Notes under the pieces: generated by a model
Database searches by the model: none
Seen by the model: only the letters and a program-made list of their open reading frames with translations
What the model was told of the DNA's origin: nothing
Source of the DNA: Brachypterus glaber
Lineage: Eukaryota; Arthropoda; Insecta; Coleoptera; Kateretidae
DNA length: 64,000 nt
Assembly: GCA_958510825.1 (NCBI GenBank)
Contig: OY294044.1
Location: forward strand, 42,869,550 to 42,933,549
Direction: 5' to 3'
Made by a program: the position numbers and the translations under genes
Shown: in pieces, positions 30,610-43,142 of the stretch
Numbering within the stretch: position 1 is the stretch's first letter
Layout of the letters: every line of letters starts with the position of its first letter

Positions 30610-31908
30610 TTGTATTTTCTCAGGAACGGTTTGCCCTACTCGTAGCTACGGTGTTACATAAATAGTACTTTTTTTATGCATTTTTAATTTTAAATCTAGA
30701 GATAAAAAAGTTTGATGCAAAAAAGTGACCCCCCCCATTTTGCACGTCCCTGGTTAAAATTACCAAATTAAAAATTACATCCCAAAAAAACAGCTCGATA
30801 GTCTAGTATATAGTCTAGTATATAGCATCCTAAACTTGCTTTCATATAGCAAGAAAAATGAAAGAAATATTTGAGCGTTCAAAATGTATTGTCAAAAATT
30901 GAATGAAAAATGGACGCTATAAATTTACTTTTAAAATCACTCATAATTATATCAAAAAATATATGCTATTTAATATTTATTTAAGGTCTTTTTAATAGGT
31001 TCCATTTTTAATACTAAATGCTTCCTAGTTTTAGACGGTAAATTAATAAACTATTTTAGGTCGATAATATACGCCTTTATTTGATAAAATTTAGAGCGAC
31101 CTAAAAATTACCAATTTTATGTCGAAAATATATAGTTTATATTGAGAACGTGCTAAAAATCAACTATTTTAAGTCCAAAATATACTGCTAATATCGTCTT
31201 AATTTAGCTCGCTAATAATGCTTCTATTTTTGGCACTAAATGCAAGCAAATATTTCAAAATAGTGTTTATTTTGTTTTTTTTTTTCGTAACAGACGTTAA
31301 AACGGCTTTGCAAATCTACGAATGATAAATTCTTCTCGGGTCTTTCAAAAAGATAAAGGAGCAAAGAAGTACAGAACAAAAGTAAGGGTGGCCTTGGTGA
31401 ATGCAGAGTTAAAACGAAAGGTAGTGAGAAAGATAACGAATGTGAAAATTAAAATTTTCAACACAAATTATCTAAAGTGTGCTGTGATACAAGTATGAAC
31501 CACAAACAAATATATTACACTTATTTGCTATATATTATACCTATTTGCTATACTATTTTTAGATTGAAAATAGCATGATATTAGCATGCTATTTTGACTT
31601 ACTAAATGATTTAAAAAATAGGAATAAAAATGCGAGCTATATTATTAGGGCTAGTTGTGTGCATTTGAGGACATTTTAAGGATGTTTCTAGACGATAATA
31701 ATAGCTCGCATTTAGTACAATACTTTCAAGCTATTTTGGTTTTCTGGGAATGTTAAGGCATGTGCAAAAAGTTGTGACTGTAGTTCATGGGGTTCCAGAG
31801 ATATTAAATAAAAACTACTTTTCAGAGGTAACCTTAGAAGGGTCGTAGGGCTTATTTCCGGACCAACCTTTATAGGAACTTTTTGTCTTATTTTCGAATG
31901 GGGAATTT
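30610..31908. mobile_element. Half copy of the 12.4-kb foldback family, itself interrupted
   Basis: 30610-30780 matches the right half of 12357-13398 (AGATAAAAAAGTTTGATGCA, a C tract, TTTTGCACGTCCCTGGTTAA, ATTACCAAA). 31749-31908 continues it (TTAAGGCATGTGCAAAAAG, TTCCAGAGATATTAAATAAA, CCTTTATAGGAACTTTTTG). The two are separated by the insertion at 30781-31748. The outer terminus is lost next to the Jockey LINE. Confidence 0.72.
30781..31748. mobile_element. Nonautonomous TIR-like insertion, 968 bp
   Basis: The ends CCCAAAAAAACAGCTCGA and (reversed) CCCAGAAAACCAAAATAGCT share a CCCA(A/G)AAAA start. A subterminal hairpin, AATGCGAGCTATATTATTAG with CTAGACGATAATAATAGCTC (31630-31712), lies near the right end. 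The surrounding foldback sequence resumes after it, with about 20 bases missing. No transposase frame is present. Confidence 0.55.
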
Positions 31909-31916
31909 ACCAAATA

Positions 31917-33522
31917 ATAATAATCACATTTATTGGTTACCCAATGGCCTAACGACCGAGGTCTTTCTGCCCGTCTTTTAACAGTTTTTGTTTTACAAAT
32001 AAATATTACATTTCGACAAAAATATATAAAAAAAGGAAAAAAATATAATAATAATGAAAATAAATATATATAATATAGTATACCAATGTCTTTGTTTTAA
32101 TTATGGTTTAGTAGGGTGTGAAAAAGTGGTGTCGGTGGATGTAGTCTTTTTGGCTGGTCAGTGGGTATAGTATAATTGAGCATTACTTCTATCTTGTCCA
32201 TGTTCTGGGTGTTTTATATAAATTTTTTGGATAGTCTCTTAAGTCGTTCAAGAACTGGCTCTATTCCCATTTTTTCATAGAGAATTGCATTTTATGGGTT
32301 GTGCAATGGGTTCAGGTGGTGTCTCATTTTTGTGATTGTTCTGATCCTATGTGTCTCTGCTACCATTAGGTTATTTTTAGCCATTTCTTTGAGGTTGTTG
32401 GTAAGGACAAAACCATATTCTAGAATAGGTCTACAGATGGCTGAATAAATGTTGGCTGTCGTTTTTGTACTTATTCCATGATTTTTGTAGGTGAGTGATC
32501 TAAAATGTCTTCCCTCTGAACCACTTTCTGCTTTATGTGCTTATAGTGTTGGTTCAAGTTAAGTTTGTTGTCTAGTTGGATTTCGAGATATTTGGCTGTT
32601 GCACTAGGACTGATTTGGTGCCTGTCTACTATAATTGTTGGTGATATATCCTTAACCTTATGGTGATAAATCAGCAGTTGTGTTTTGCTAGTGTTTGGGC
32701 ATATGCGCCAACAAACCATGCAACTGCATGGTTTGTTAAGTTCTGTAGATTTTTCATCAATTTGAAGAGATTTTTTCCATGTGCTGTTAAACCAGTGTCG
32801 TCGGAAAACTGGATCATATAGAGGTTCGGGTATATGACGTGATTGCGGTAAGACTTATAAATGACATGGCAGTAGCCATTATATAAATAGGGTGAAAAGC
32901 CCTGTGCTAATCCTTGTTCGGGTATTATTAAATCGGATAGGATATTATTAATTTTGACTTGTAGTGTTCTACCCTCTAGGAAATTTTTTAAGATATGTAA
33001 AAGATGTTTGGGACAGTTCGTTTGGTGCAATTTGAAAAGTAGGCCTTTTATCCATACACTATCAAATGCTTTCTGAATGTCCATGAATAGTGAGGCTGAG
33101 AAGTGTCCATTTCGATGTGTTTTCTCAACATTTGAAAAAAGTGCAACAAGTGGATGTATGGTTGAGGTTTTTTCTTTAAATCCATATTGATAGGGTGGAA
33201 TCTAAAATATTCTGGAGTCGTTTTTTTATTAGTTTTTCCAAGTTTTTCCCCATAACTGGTAGAAGTATTATAGGTCTGGATGGATCTTGATGGTTGCTGT
33301 TGGGTTTAGGGGTGGTAATTATAATACCCTTTTTCCATTCTGGCGGATAATAAGCATGCTGAATACAGTAGTTGTAGATTTGCAGTATGTATTCGTGGAT
33401 TTCCGGGTCTAATTCTTTAAGGATTCTCATGGAGATGTTGTCGTAACCGGGTGTTGTATTTTTTCCTGAGTATAAGACACTAAGGAATTTACCATTTTCG
33501 TGTGATTTAATAATTTCAGCCT
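31917..33522 (-). pseudogene. Jockey-clade LINE, 5' truncated, decayed
   Basis: Minus-strand reading: GKNTTPGYDNISMRILKELD at the 5' side, YYPPEWKKGIIITTPKP, RPIILLPVMGKNLEKLIKKR, then MDIQKAFDSVWIKGLLFKLH, LAQGFSPYLYNGY and the catalytic-like QFSDDTGL (usual FADDT, with F-A changed to F-S). Then PSATAKYLEIQLDNKLNLNQ, and downstream KTTANIYSAICRPILEYGFV and LKRLSKKF to about 32100. The FDIQKAFDSVW, GSxLSP and LYN/ADDT layout is that of Jockey elements. The 3' end has CATTGGGTAACCAATAAATG and a short (ATT)n tail at 31917-31927. Frameshifts (33084/33176, 32671/32719) make it inactive. Confidence 0.9.
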
Positions 33523-34260
33523 GTAAACCACAAATTATTCACAATACATTAATATAATTTTGTATAAGCAAATTCTAAGTTAAATCAAACCTAAAAATAT
33601 TACAATCTCAAACATTACAAAAATGGCGCATGGAACTTTGTAACCTGACAATGTGAATAGTATAAAAATAGGGAAAAAGAAAAACAGCATTTTCACAGAA
33701 CTCATTCCTTTGGTTAAAGCTTAAGTTTAAGCTTTACACCTTATCTCTAAAGAACCAATATAATGCGATTTATTTTAAGGTGAAATTTAAAAAGAAAGAG
33801 AAAGTTTGAGTAAAGGAGATACAATTCGATTTTTGTGAATTGTAGTCTTATACACTGAAAAATTAGTCAAATCCGATTTTATTACTTTTCTCTGTACAGT
33901 CACTAATCAAAATTTTGGTATTACCTATTTACCAAGTGTTATTTTATTAAATAATGTAATAATCTAAAAACTAGATCAGTAACACAACTGTATCTAATCT
34001 AATATACTGTATCAAAATAGTGAAATATTATACTAAACATTAAAGTAATTTTTACTAAAATATGTATTAAAAAACAAATGTTGCCAGGGGTTCCAAATAG
34101 GCCAGCACGTAGTGTCAATTAATATGACAAAATATTGTTATGTATTATGTATAATACACTACTGACATTGTGGTATTTAATATCACAAGTAAAATAATAA
34201 ATAGATACCAAAATCTCGATATAAATAAAAAATACACTGATCATTAAAAAAGCTTTCCTA
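33523..34260. other. Unassigned AT-rich DNA
   Basis: No gene or known repeat recognised. Confidence 0.45.
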
Positions 34261-34261
34261 T

Positions 34262-34735
34262 TTTTCACCTCAGGATGTAAAATAGATTTTTTATTATCAG
34301 ATTCACTTTTAGCAACCTTAAAAATTTACCAATTTTCACAAAAACTACCTCCCGCCTCTTAGGGGGTGGAGTTAGATTTTTTTATATTCAGACTCACTTT
34401 CAGCAACCTCAAAAACCCCAATATACCAATTTTCACCCCCTTAGGGAGTGCATTTAGAATTTTTTTATTATCAGATACACTTTCAGCAACCTCAAAAACT
34501 CCAATATACCAATTTTCAGGAAAACTGCCCCCCACCCCTCAGGGGGTGAAATCAGAAAAAAAATATTATCAGATTCATATTCGTAGACCCCAAAAACCCC
34601 TATATACCAATTTTGACGAAAACATTAAAAATATTTTTAAATATTTACCCCCTCACCCCTGCAGGAGTGGAGTTAGAAAAATTATATCATTAGATTCAAC
34701 TTCAGCAACCTTAAAAAGCACTATATAGCAATTTT
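34262..34735 (+). repeat. Tandem array, about five units of 85-110 bp
   Basis: Each unit has a CCCC(A/T)CCCCT.AGGGGGTG-like GC block, TTATCAGATTCACTTTCAGC, AACCTCAAAAACCCC and ATATACCAATTTTCA. Units start near 34262, 34356, 34432, 34525 and 34650. A decayed copy in reverse lies at 39690-39860 (TTGGGGTTACTGAAACTGAA). It is followed by AAGCGTTCTTAAGTTATCGT and GACAGAACGACAGACA (34855-34900), a phrase shared in decayed form with 61410-61470. The open frame across it is not a gene. Confidence 0.75.
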
Positions 34736-34904
34736 TAAATTTTTGTAAAAAAAAATATTTTTTCCCAATGTTCACCGAAAATAATCCCGAACAAGAACTT
34801 TTGGTAACATATGCCAAACCTATATGCCAAATTTCAAGTTTTTAGCTTAAAGCGTTCTTAAGTTATCGTGCTTACAAGATTTTCCGGACAGAACGACAGA
34901 CAAT

Positions 34905-36510
34905 TTTTTTGTTTGAAATTGATTTATATAGTCATAAAACGTCATAAAACGCAAAAATAAGCAAAAAAATGTTTGAAAATTTTTGTACGAATACAATGCT
35001 TTCCGAAATTTTGAAAATTTTCAAAATGTGAAAGCAATATATCAACAATTAATATTATCTTAAACAAAACAATATTTTTTTGACATTTTCTGTGTGTAAT
35101 AAGTATTTACTTTATTACGTTACTATACTCTTTTCAGTCTCAAGAATATTCAGTATTGTATATTTTAAAAATTCCAAAACAGTGAAAAGACAAGACAAGA
35201 CAAGACAAAAGATTCTACTTCAAAACTTCAATTTACAGTTGTATTATGATATACCGCAAATGGTTTGTTTTTTAAAATAACTCTTATTATTTTAGAAATT
35301 TAAAAGCACGGAATTACTGCGCGGTATTCCCCCCTTTACCCTACGGGTGGACATTTCGTCATGAAATCATTTTCAATTAAAAACGTTTTTTTTTTCTTAT
35401 TAAAGTATAAAATTTACGTTTTAATTACGAAAATATTAATTTAACAAAATAATTTTTTTTACAGGAAAAGGATTGTCCAGACGAAAGCCTCTACTTTCTT
35501 ATTTTAATAAATAAAAAAAAAAATTTTTAATAAAGGAATAATGTATGTAATTTATTTTAATAGTTTTTTATATATTTTGAAAATTTTAAATTGTTCTAAA
35601 AATATATAAAACGAATAATTTAAAAGGAAATATTTTTAAGTTTACAATTTATTTTGACGATAACTTGTAAAATTAAAAAGGATCTTATTGATTTAACCAA
35701 AAGTACTATTGGAGGAAAATCTTATTGGTTTTATTTTAAATCATATGACTTTTTTATTTTACTATGTTTATTTGCGTGTATGTGCTGTAAACGGTATAAT
35801 AAAGATATGAAATATGTTTCAGAGAACCTCTGCAATTTACAAAAATCTATTGTTACCTTATCCACGTTACGGTAGATAGCAGATTTAGTTCGACTTCAAA
35901 TAAATCCATTTTCTTTTAATTTGATTTTATAAGACCTAAGAATAATTTAAGGCAAAAATAAAAACATCTATTGCCAAAATGTTTTTTGTACTGTATTAAT
36001 CTATAGAGCTTATTCTACAACCGTTTTTTAGATATTCACTATCAAGAGATCTAAATGGGCATCTTTTACCTAAATAACTCAGAAACCTCGTCAGAAACAA
36101 CAAAAGAAAAAATCATAAAACAAAGTTATTCACAAAAATAAGGTGTACATGCTGATGTAATAAAAATCGGTTTAAACTACAAAATTTTTATTTTTGAAGG
36201 GGTAATTAGACGATTATAATAATTAATACAGCCAAAAAAAAATGGTAGTTAGACCCTCTATCATTTGTTTCTAAGGTACTTAAAGTCAAAGATTGGCATT
36301 TTGCATTTTTTTATTGAGAATAACAAAAACACATTTAAAGTTACAAAAACAAAGTTGCTCAGAAAACTAAGCTACACCAATTGATGTAATGTAATTGCAA
36401 AGAAAATGTCACGCTACAAACGGAGTTAAAAAAAAAACAGCTCGATTGATTTTTTTAATTTTCACCTAAAATGTTTCTAAGGTCTTATAGAATCGCTTTA
36501 TTAAAAAATG
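34905..36510. other. Unassigned AT-rich DNA with short microsatellites
   Basis: A (CAAGA)n run lies at 35189-35210. There is no supported gene, tRNA or repeat family. AT-rich frames such as that at 35654-35875 have no recognisable motif. Confidence 0.45.
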
Positions 36511-36513
36511 TGT

Positions 36514-36702
36514 GCCTTTAACACAGGCACATATGTGTACATTTAAAAATAAAGCCCGGAAAATAAAATTCACCGAATTCATTAAAGCTCAGTATCTATA
36601 GCAGTTGCCATTTGCTTTGTTTCCAATCACAAGCGACATAAAATGGCCAAGATTTGCACATATTCGGTTGTTTACTTCACTTTTAAGTTTTGCTACTAAA
36701 TT
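36514..36702 (+). repeat. Dispersed direct repeat, copy 1 (upstream of Ig exon A)
   Basis: Blocks shared with 57820-58030 include CACATATGTGTACA, AAATTCACCGAATTCATTAA, GCTCAGT, TTTGCTTTGTTTCCAATCAC, AAGCGACAT, CCAAGATTTGCACAT and GTTGTTTACTT. Identity looks near 80%. It lies about 165 bp upstream of exon A. It has no coding potential. Confidence 0.8.
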
Positions 36703-36864
36703 AAATGAAATAAAAAAAAAACCGTTCCTGAGAAGGTTAAAACAGAATTAAATCTTCCGTCTACCGCGCCGTTTATTGCATTATAAGAAAAAAACACAGA
36801 AGATTCTTTTGAGATCCAGAGTTGTTATTTATGACAAGACCCTTAAGTTTGTGTTTTGTTTCAG

Positions 36865-37065
36865 TTTATATGGATACAATCTTGTGCGTTAGAATCAACA
36901 GGCTTCAAGTGCCAGAGGTAGCTCAGTTAGGGAATTCTGTCGTCCTGGATTGCGACTACACGCTGGAAGAGTCCTTGGCGGAAGGGTTGGTTGTTAAATG
37001 GTTCTTTAACGAAAAACCCGCACCTATTTATCAGTGGATACCCAACAAAAAACCACAAGAATCAG
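36865..37065 (+). CDS. Ig-domain protein gene, exon A (first half of V-type Ig domain)
   Basis: An internal exon of 201 bp preceded by GTTTTGTTTCAG and followed by a GTAAAT donor. It enters with two bases of a codon and leaves in phase 1. It encodes YMDTILCVRINRLQVPEVAQ then LGNSVVLDCDYTLEESLAEG, LVVKWFFNEKPAPIYQWIPN and KKPQESG. Features are a hydrophobic stretch ending at LCV (end of a signal peptide), the first Ig cysteine in VVLDCDY, and the core tryptophan in VKWFF. The pattern resembles arthropod secreted or cell-surface Ig proteins of the beat/side-like kind; I do not assign a symbol. Alternatively an upstream in-frame ATG (36822 or 36831) could start the protein here, since MTRPLSLCFVSVYMDTILCV is itself signal-peptide-like. 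Exon B continues the domain 20.3 kb downstream. Confidence 0.88.
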
Positions 37066-37257
37066 GTAAATAAGTAAAGGTCGGATTATAGTGTTCTAAT
37101 TAACAGGGTCTTACAAAATAATTTTATAAAAATTACACGAAAAAAACATATTTTCTTGAATTAAGAAAATATGTTTATTTGCGTATAAACAACGATAATT
37201 TAATTTTTCTATTTTAGAATTGCAATTTCAAATTGCAATTAAGAGGTACTGATTGTT

Positions 37258-37380
37258 AGCAAGGGCGTATCCAGGACTTTTTTTCGGGGGGACTCAAAAA
37301 TCTGGAAAATAATTTAAATGACGCCGCAGGCGAACATTTTTGCATATTTATTTTTAAACTAATTAAAATTTCCAATTAAA
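37258..37380 (+). mobile_element. Fragment related to the hAT-type element at 40641
   Basis: GGGCGTATCCAGGACTTTTT and CGGGGGGACTC resemble its terminal region, and GACGCCGCAGGCGAACATTT matches its internal GCCGCAGGCGAAAATTT unit. It is truncated, with no detectable right end. Confidence 0.55.
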
Positions 37381-37439
37381 GTCCAAACGACCCTCCTAAA
37401 AAGTAGATTTAATTTAATATTTCTGGAACTAAACAGTAA

Positions 37440-38815
37440 CAATTTTTTGCACACGACGTTTCAAGTAATTTTTATTTGATAATTTTAACCAGGGACGTGT
37501 AAAATGGGGGGGGGGGGGCGATGTGACTTTTGTCTCAAACTTTTTTATCTGTAAATTTTTTGACATTTTCTTAATAAAATATTAATCTTGTATTAAAACA
37601 ACTAACGGTACTCTTTATGTAACACTGTAGAGCCAAATGTTTTCGAGAAAATTGCAATTAAAGAGTCAATTTCACTCATCAAAAATAGAAACTAAAAAAT
37701 GCACCAATAAATATTATAATACTGCAGAGTGATTCTATTCTATTGAAAACTACGAAAAAACTTCCCATACACAGATATCCACAAATCGCTTTTAAGGGAG
37801 CTTCGGTCCCTTAAAGGGTTTGGCCTTAGTCCAAACGGTTTGCTCTACGGTGTTATATAGAGAATATATTTTTTAATATTAATAAATATACAGAGAATTT
37901 GTTAAATATTACTAAAGTATTAATATCAATTAAAAATGGATGTAGGTTTCATAGAATTACGAAATTTAGAAAAATTAAAAACAAAAACAAAATTAAAAAT
38001 ATATCTAATTCTTAAAATTGCACCTTAAATAGAAAAAAATGACAACATTAGTAATTGATTTTTTTTGTGGGCTGTTTAGATAAGCCCCTATGTACTGCAA
38101 ACCTCATACTGGTCTGGTTGGTAAAGTATTATTTTCCCGTGGTTAGCCGGAAAGCAATAGGTCGAGATAACAATTTAGTCGATATTTCTGTGACTACTGT
38201 ATATATATTTATGCTACTGTATGTATGTTATCTCGACACACTACGTTCCGGCTACGCACGGCAGTAATAAATTTTATCTACGTTTTACTAAGTATTAAGC
38301 ACATTTTTGTTTATTAATGAAACCCGACTGCTATTTATTAATTTTTAATTTTCTAATAAAGTTTGTAATTTAATATAATCTTAATTTAAGGACCATTATT
38401 ATACTATTAGTCCAAGAGAATTGTCTAAAACCCTTATTTTTTTACCGAAAAGGGCACCTGGAAGGGAAAATATGGAAGAAATATGAAAAATTCCGTAAAA
38501 TTCGATGAACTATTTTTAAACAGCTGAATCATTGCAAAAATTATTCAAAATGGCGGTCAAGATAGGCCAAAAACAGTTTTTTGCTTTAAAAAAAACTAGA
38601 CTTCCTATAAAAAAAAGTTTCATACAAAACTTGTAGGTTTTTAAATACCGATAGAATGAGACCAGTTCAATGCATATTAGTGCATAAACAACAGTTATTA
38701 CGAACAAACTGCTAAATTACATGTAATATTCATATTAAAAAACCTATGATTCTATTTATTTGTTACAGTATACCTCGTCTTAAATTTCTCGAACTTATTT
38801 CTGAATAACCCTGTA
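37440..38815. repeat. Scattered remains of the AGGGTGATTCAGAAATAAGG foldback family
   Basis: 37440-37660 has ATATTTCTGGAACTAAACAG, ACCAGGGACGTGTAAAATGG, a G tract (37507-37519) and CTCAAACTTTTTTATCTGTA. 37735-37870 has decayed arm sequence. The right terminus AACTTATTTCTGAATAACCC followed by TGTAT lies at 38789-38814. The intervening order is disturbed, with a separate hairpin at 38142-38256. Confidence 0.55.
38142..38256. repeat. 115-bp hairpin repeat
   Basis: TTAGCCGGAAAGCAATAGGT and CGAGATAACA on the left pair with TGTTATCTCGAC and GTTCCGGCTA on the right, around an AT-rich TATATATTTATG loop. It is a small foldback or MITE. Confidence 0.7.
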
Positions 38816-40640
38816 TTGCTTCTAGGTATGGGAATTTTTATGAATCGGTCTATGGCAACCAATATTTTTTTTACAGTGGAGTTAGTGAAATATTGTTTGT
38901 AATAGACTTATTTACTCAGGCTATAACTCATGTGTACTAAAAAAAGCAGATTTGGATTTAGGACGAAAATTTTTGCAAAAAAAAAGGTTGCTTCTTGTAA
39001 ACTAGTGTACACATGTTAACTTTTAAAATTTTTAAATTTTGAGAGTTCTCGATAAATAAAAATATTATTAGTCCAACTAAGTGTTACCCTCTTTGTTGGT
39101 TATGAAAACAGAACAAAATCAATAAATTTAAAACTGTGCTTAAGACTAACTTGTCAAGAACTTTTTACCTGCAATACAGGGAGATACAAAAATAAATTAC
39201 AGTACATTTTAAAGTGTGATTTTACATAAAAAAATATGTAAACGGTTCCAAGAAATATATGTTCCAAAATCGCTCCTTAGATGGTTTATTTAACCTTTAA
39301 CCACAGTGGTCCTATTACAGGAACTTAATCACAGTCTTCCAGTAAATTTTACCGGTAAGTCTTTTTTTGTAATTACAAAATTATTTTACAAAAAAAATTA
39401 AGTCACTATATTTTCTACAGTTTCTTTTATATTTTTAGACATGTTTAGAACAAATTTTAAAGTGTTTTTAATGAAACAATAGCAGACACACATCACCCCG
39501 CGAGGCCCCGGTCTGGAAACGATTTTTAGCTCAACTTTCATACAACCCAAGTGGTATGTAGTAATCCGCAGGTAAAATTTACCGGACGACTGCAGTCGAC
39601 TTTTTAAAGGTTAAAGTGACGTAGCTCCCTGAGGACCGGATTTAGCAAGAATATATACGACTTTTTTTCTAGTTTTTTTTTTTATGTAAAATGGATAATT
39701 AAATGTTTTTGGGGTCGCTGAATATAAATCTGATATTTTTTTAAATTTTACTCCTGGGTTCGGGGCAAATAGTTCTTAAATATTTACAATATTTTCGGTA
39801 AAACTGGTATTTGTGGTTCTTGGGGTTACTGAAACTGAATCTGATTAAAATTTTTCAGAAAGTGCGTTTCGTAATTCTTGAACGGACCATAACTATTTCT
39901 AGATACAACGATGATAAACATTTAAAAAAATGGAATGGGCCCTGATCCAACAGATATATTGTAAATTTTTGAAATAAAATTGATGTTTGAAACCCAATAA
40001 GGTGTTTTCGGTGAACAGGTCAGTAATAAATATGTTTTTCGAAACAACATATTTTAGAGTACCTAAGCAGAAAAATCTAGGCAATACATCTTCCTGGAAA
40101 ATAATTAAGAATTGTTGACTCTTTCCACACCTAATTATTTATCCCGGGAAATTTATAGCATCCGGAAAAACCTCACCACTGAACTGCCTTACGTAGAGAA
40201 AAGGACGTAATATATATTTAAAAATAAAATTGTTAAATTATAATAAAGTTGAGTGTATCAATTATTTGCGAAATATTTTTAAAAACCTAAAAAGAAAACG
40301 AATCTAAATGTCGTTTTCAGTAATTGTAATCTAATTTAAATCTACAACTAAATTAAAGGCAACTTTTTTTTTAATTTTAATGCTTATAGATATAAAAAAA
40401 AAGTTGAATCAGAACACGGTACTTGAATACATATTGTCTAGTTTTCGGATACCTATCCAGAAAACTGTTTGGACTTATTACACGTGATATTCGCTCATCC
40501 ATTCAACCCCATAATCAGGGGCCTACCGAAGAAATGAGGGTGTAGAGCCTTGCCCCTTTCTTAAAAAGTAATTCTGAGGTATATTTTAAAAGTAGGTTAA
40601 ATTTTGGTTTATTTTTTGTGCCTTTGTGAATAAAACAATA
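38816..40640. other. Mostly unassigned intronic DNA
   Basis: The only repeat I can place is the decayed reverse relative of the 34.3-kb tandem array at 39690-39860. The rest has no supported feature. Confidence 0.45.
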
Positions 40641-41813
40641 CAGTGGCGCACCCAGAATTTTTCTTGGGGGGCTGAGCCAGGGACGGCCAGCATTTTTTTA
40701 TGCTCTATTTATGGCATATTATGGCCTATTTAGCTTTTTAACAGTAAAGGGTGCAGGGTGTAGCCAGACTTTTGCAATTTTAGTAAGCAAGTTTAGCGCC
40801 GCAGCAATTTTGATTAGAATTTTTAAGGTCACGCACTTTCACTTCGAAATTTGAAAAACAATTTATTAAAAAAAAAACTTCTAATAGACAGAGGAAATAA
40901 GAAAATCCTAAATTTTCGCATTTCCCAAACACATCAGAACTTGCAGACATGTAAATAATTTTATAAAATATATTAATTAAAATTATAATTATAATATTAA
41001 GATCACATTAATGCTTAACAAGTTTAGCGAAGCAGGCAATTTTTTTTACAGTTCACAGTTTTACAGGAAAAGCAATTTCCAAGAATTGAAAAAGCAAACT
41101 ATTTTATAAAATTGCAAATGAGTAGAGAAAACCTCTTAAATTATAACTTACCTTGTTTAGGGCCGCAGGCAAAAAATTTTAGAATCTTATTTTTTTTACA
41201 TTTCCCGGAATTTAAAATGTAAATAATCTTAAAAATCTATTAATTAAAATTGTAATATAACATCATTTGTAATCAAGTCTAGCACAGTAGGCTAAAATGT
41301 TTACAGTCTTCAGGATAAATAATTTCTAAGAATTCGAAAAGCAAATTATTTTTATAAATTTTTAAATAAGTAGGTGAAATCTTTTAAAACACAACTAATT
41401 ATGCTTAGCGCCGCAGGCGAAAATTTTTAGGAATCTTAAGGTTTTGCATTTCCCAAACACCTCAAAATTGACATGTAAATAATTTTACAAAATGTATTAA
41501 TTAAAATTGTAATATCACATTATTGCTTATCAAGAAAAGTTCAAGATTTTATAGTTTTTCCCGATAATTATTTTACTAACTGATCATGTTTAACACCGCA
41601 GGCAAAACTCTTTAAAAATATTGATGCATCACATTTTCCAGTTTGATGGATCATAATACTTTATAAAATATATTAACAAAAATCGATATATTAGCGCCGC
41701 AGGCGAAATTTTTTGAAAAGCTAACAAGCGAAATAGTTAAAAATTAATGTTAAAAATATTTTAGGAATTGGGGGGTGGGTGCAGTCCAGCCAGACCCCCC
41801 GGGTGCGCCACTG
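40641..41813. mobile_element. hAT-type nonautonomous DNA transposon, 1173 bp, with internal tandem repeats
   Basis: The left end CAGTGGCGCACCC and right end GGGTGCGCCACTG are perfect 13-bp terminal inverted repeats. The 8-bp AAACAATA flanks both sides (40633-40640 and 41814-41821), the target-duplication length typical of hAT elements. The interior lacks a transposase. It consists of about four to five diverged units of roughly 200-250 bp, each with a (T)TTAGCGCCGCAGGCGAAAAT-like core (40785, 41027, 41158, 41402, 41693) followed by GCATTTCCCAAACAC and ATGTAAATAATTTTA blocks. Confidence 0.9.
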
Positions 41814-41821
41814 AAACAATA

Positions 41822-43061
41822 TACACAATCAGTATCAACTAAGTAAAAACTTATTTGGAATTCCCAACTTGGAAATACCATCAACGATATTGTTGTAGTG
41901 GTATCAATATTATTGTTGTATGGTTGGAAATTCTAAATAAGTTAGAAGAAAAAAGATTTTCAACTTGTACTTTTTTTTAGCCCTGACTTGTGGTACAAAA
42001 AAATATTAACGTTGTAATTGGAGGTGATGACCTTTTTTTTTTGTTTTATTAGGACTATTTTGTTAGACATACCCCCAAAGATATTTTTTGAGTACCTAGG
42101 TAATGAATCAAACGAGTATCCGTCATGCATATTGTTCATATCTTTATCTTTTACTTGATTACTAGCATAATAATTCATTTTTATCGGTAAAGACGAGTTT
42201 ATTAATTAAAAGTGGAAATTTTTACTTAAAAAATTAACAGTGGAGGATATAGAGCATTGTCACTAAATTCTTATATTTACAGTAAACACAAAGCTCTATT
42301 TTATTGCTAAAATGTCCTCTTATTAAATGTTTGTTAGACATACTATACCTAAATATACGTGTAATAACTGTTAAAACCTGACCCGTATTTTGATTTTTTC
42401 TCGAATCCATAGAGGACCAAAAGAAAATATAAATATTTTTTCAATTCTCTTTTTAGAAACACTAAAGGCCTGGAGGTATTTTCTAATACCCCTAGTGCTA
42501 TTCCATTTTTACGGGTGGGACACTTTTCCTTTCTTTTTCAGTTTTAATTATTGTAATTTCGATAAATAATATAAAAAGTTTTGAGTTCCTTGAGATCTCA
42601 CTCTTAACGCTCTTTTTTTTTGGCTGCCTTACTATATTATAATATTTTCCCGACTTTCTGTTTTTTTGCAAATTTAAACTTTTTGTTTCCGACCCCTGAT
42701 TTTTTTTTCATAAATTGATTAAACACACCATAAGAAGCAATTTAGGCAAATATAAAAAAATCGACGGGATCGATTGTTATTTTTTACGTTTTTTCCAATT
42801 TATTGTACTATGTCCATAGGACGTGCATGTAGAGCAGTAAATAGAAATATATATTTTATATATAATAGTAAAATTATTAATTATAGTCACTACATTACAA
42901 AAAAGCCGTATCTCCAACGCCAAAGGTCGAATAATTTTTATTGTTTTAGGGTGAAGTCGAGCGAAATTTCAAACTTTTTTTTTGCATTTTTTGATTTGAA
43001 ATTTCATCAAACGTCGAGAAAATGTGAAAAAAGTGGGTGTTAAAAAATATCGGTTTGTCTG

Positions 43062-43063
<2 letters not shown>
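41822..43063. other. Unassigned intronic DNA
   Basis: No gene or repeat family supported. A local inverted phrase, AACTTATTTGGAATTCCCAA and TTGGAAATTCTAAATAAGTT (41848-41943), suggests another small decayed foldback. Confidence 0.45.

Positions 43064-43138
<75 letters not shown>
43064..43138. repeat. (TC)n microsatellite, about 37 units
   Basis: A pure TC dinucleotide run. It explains the RE/ER-repeat open frame on the minus strand. Confidence 0.97.
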
Positions 43139-43142
<4 letters not shown>

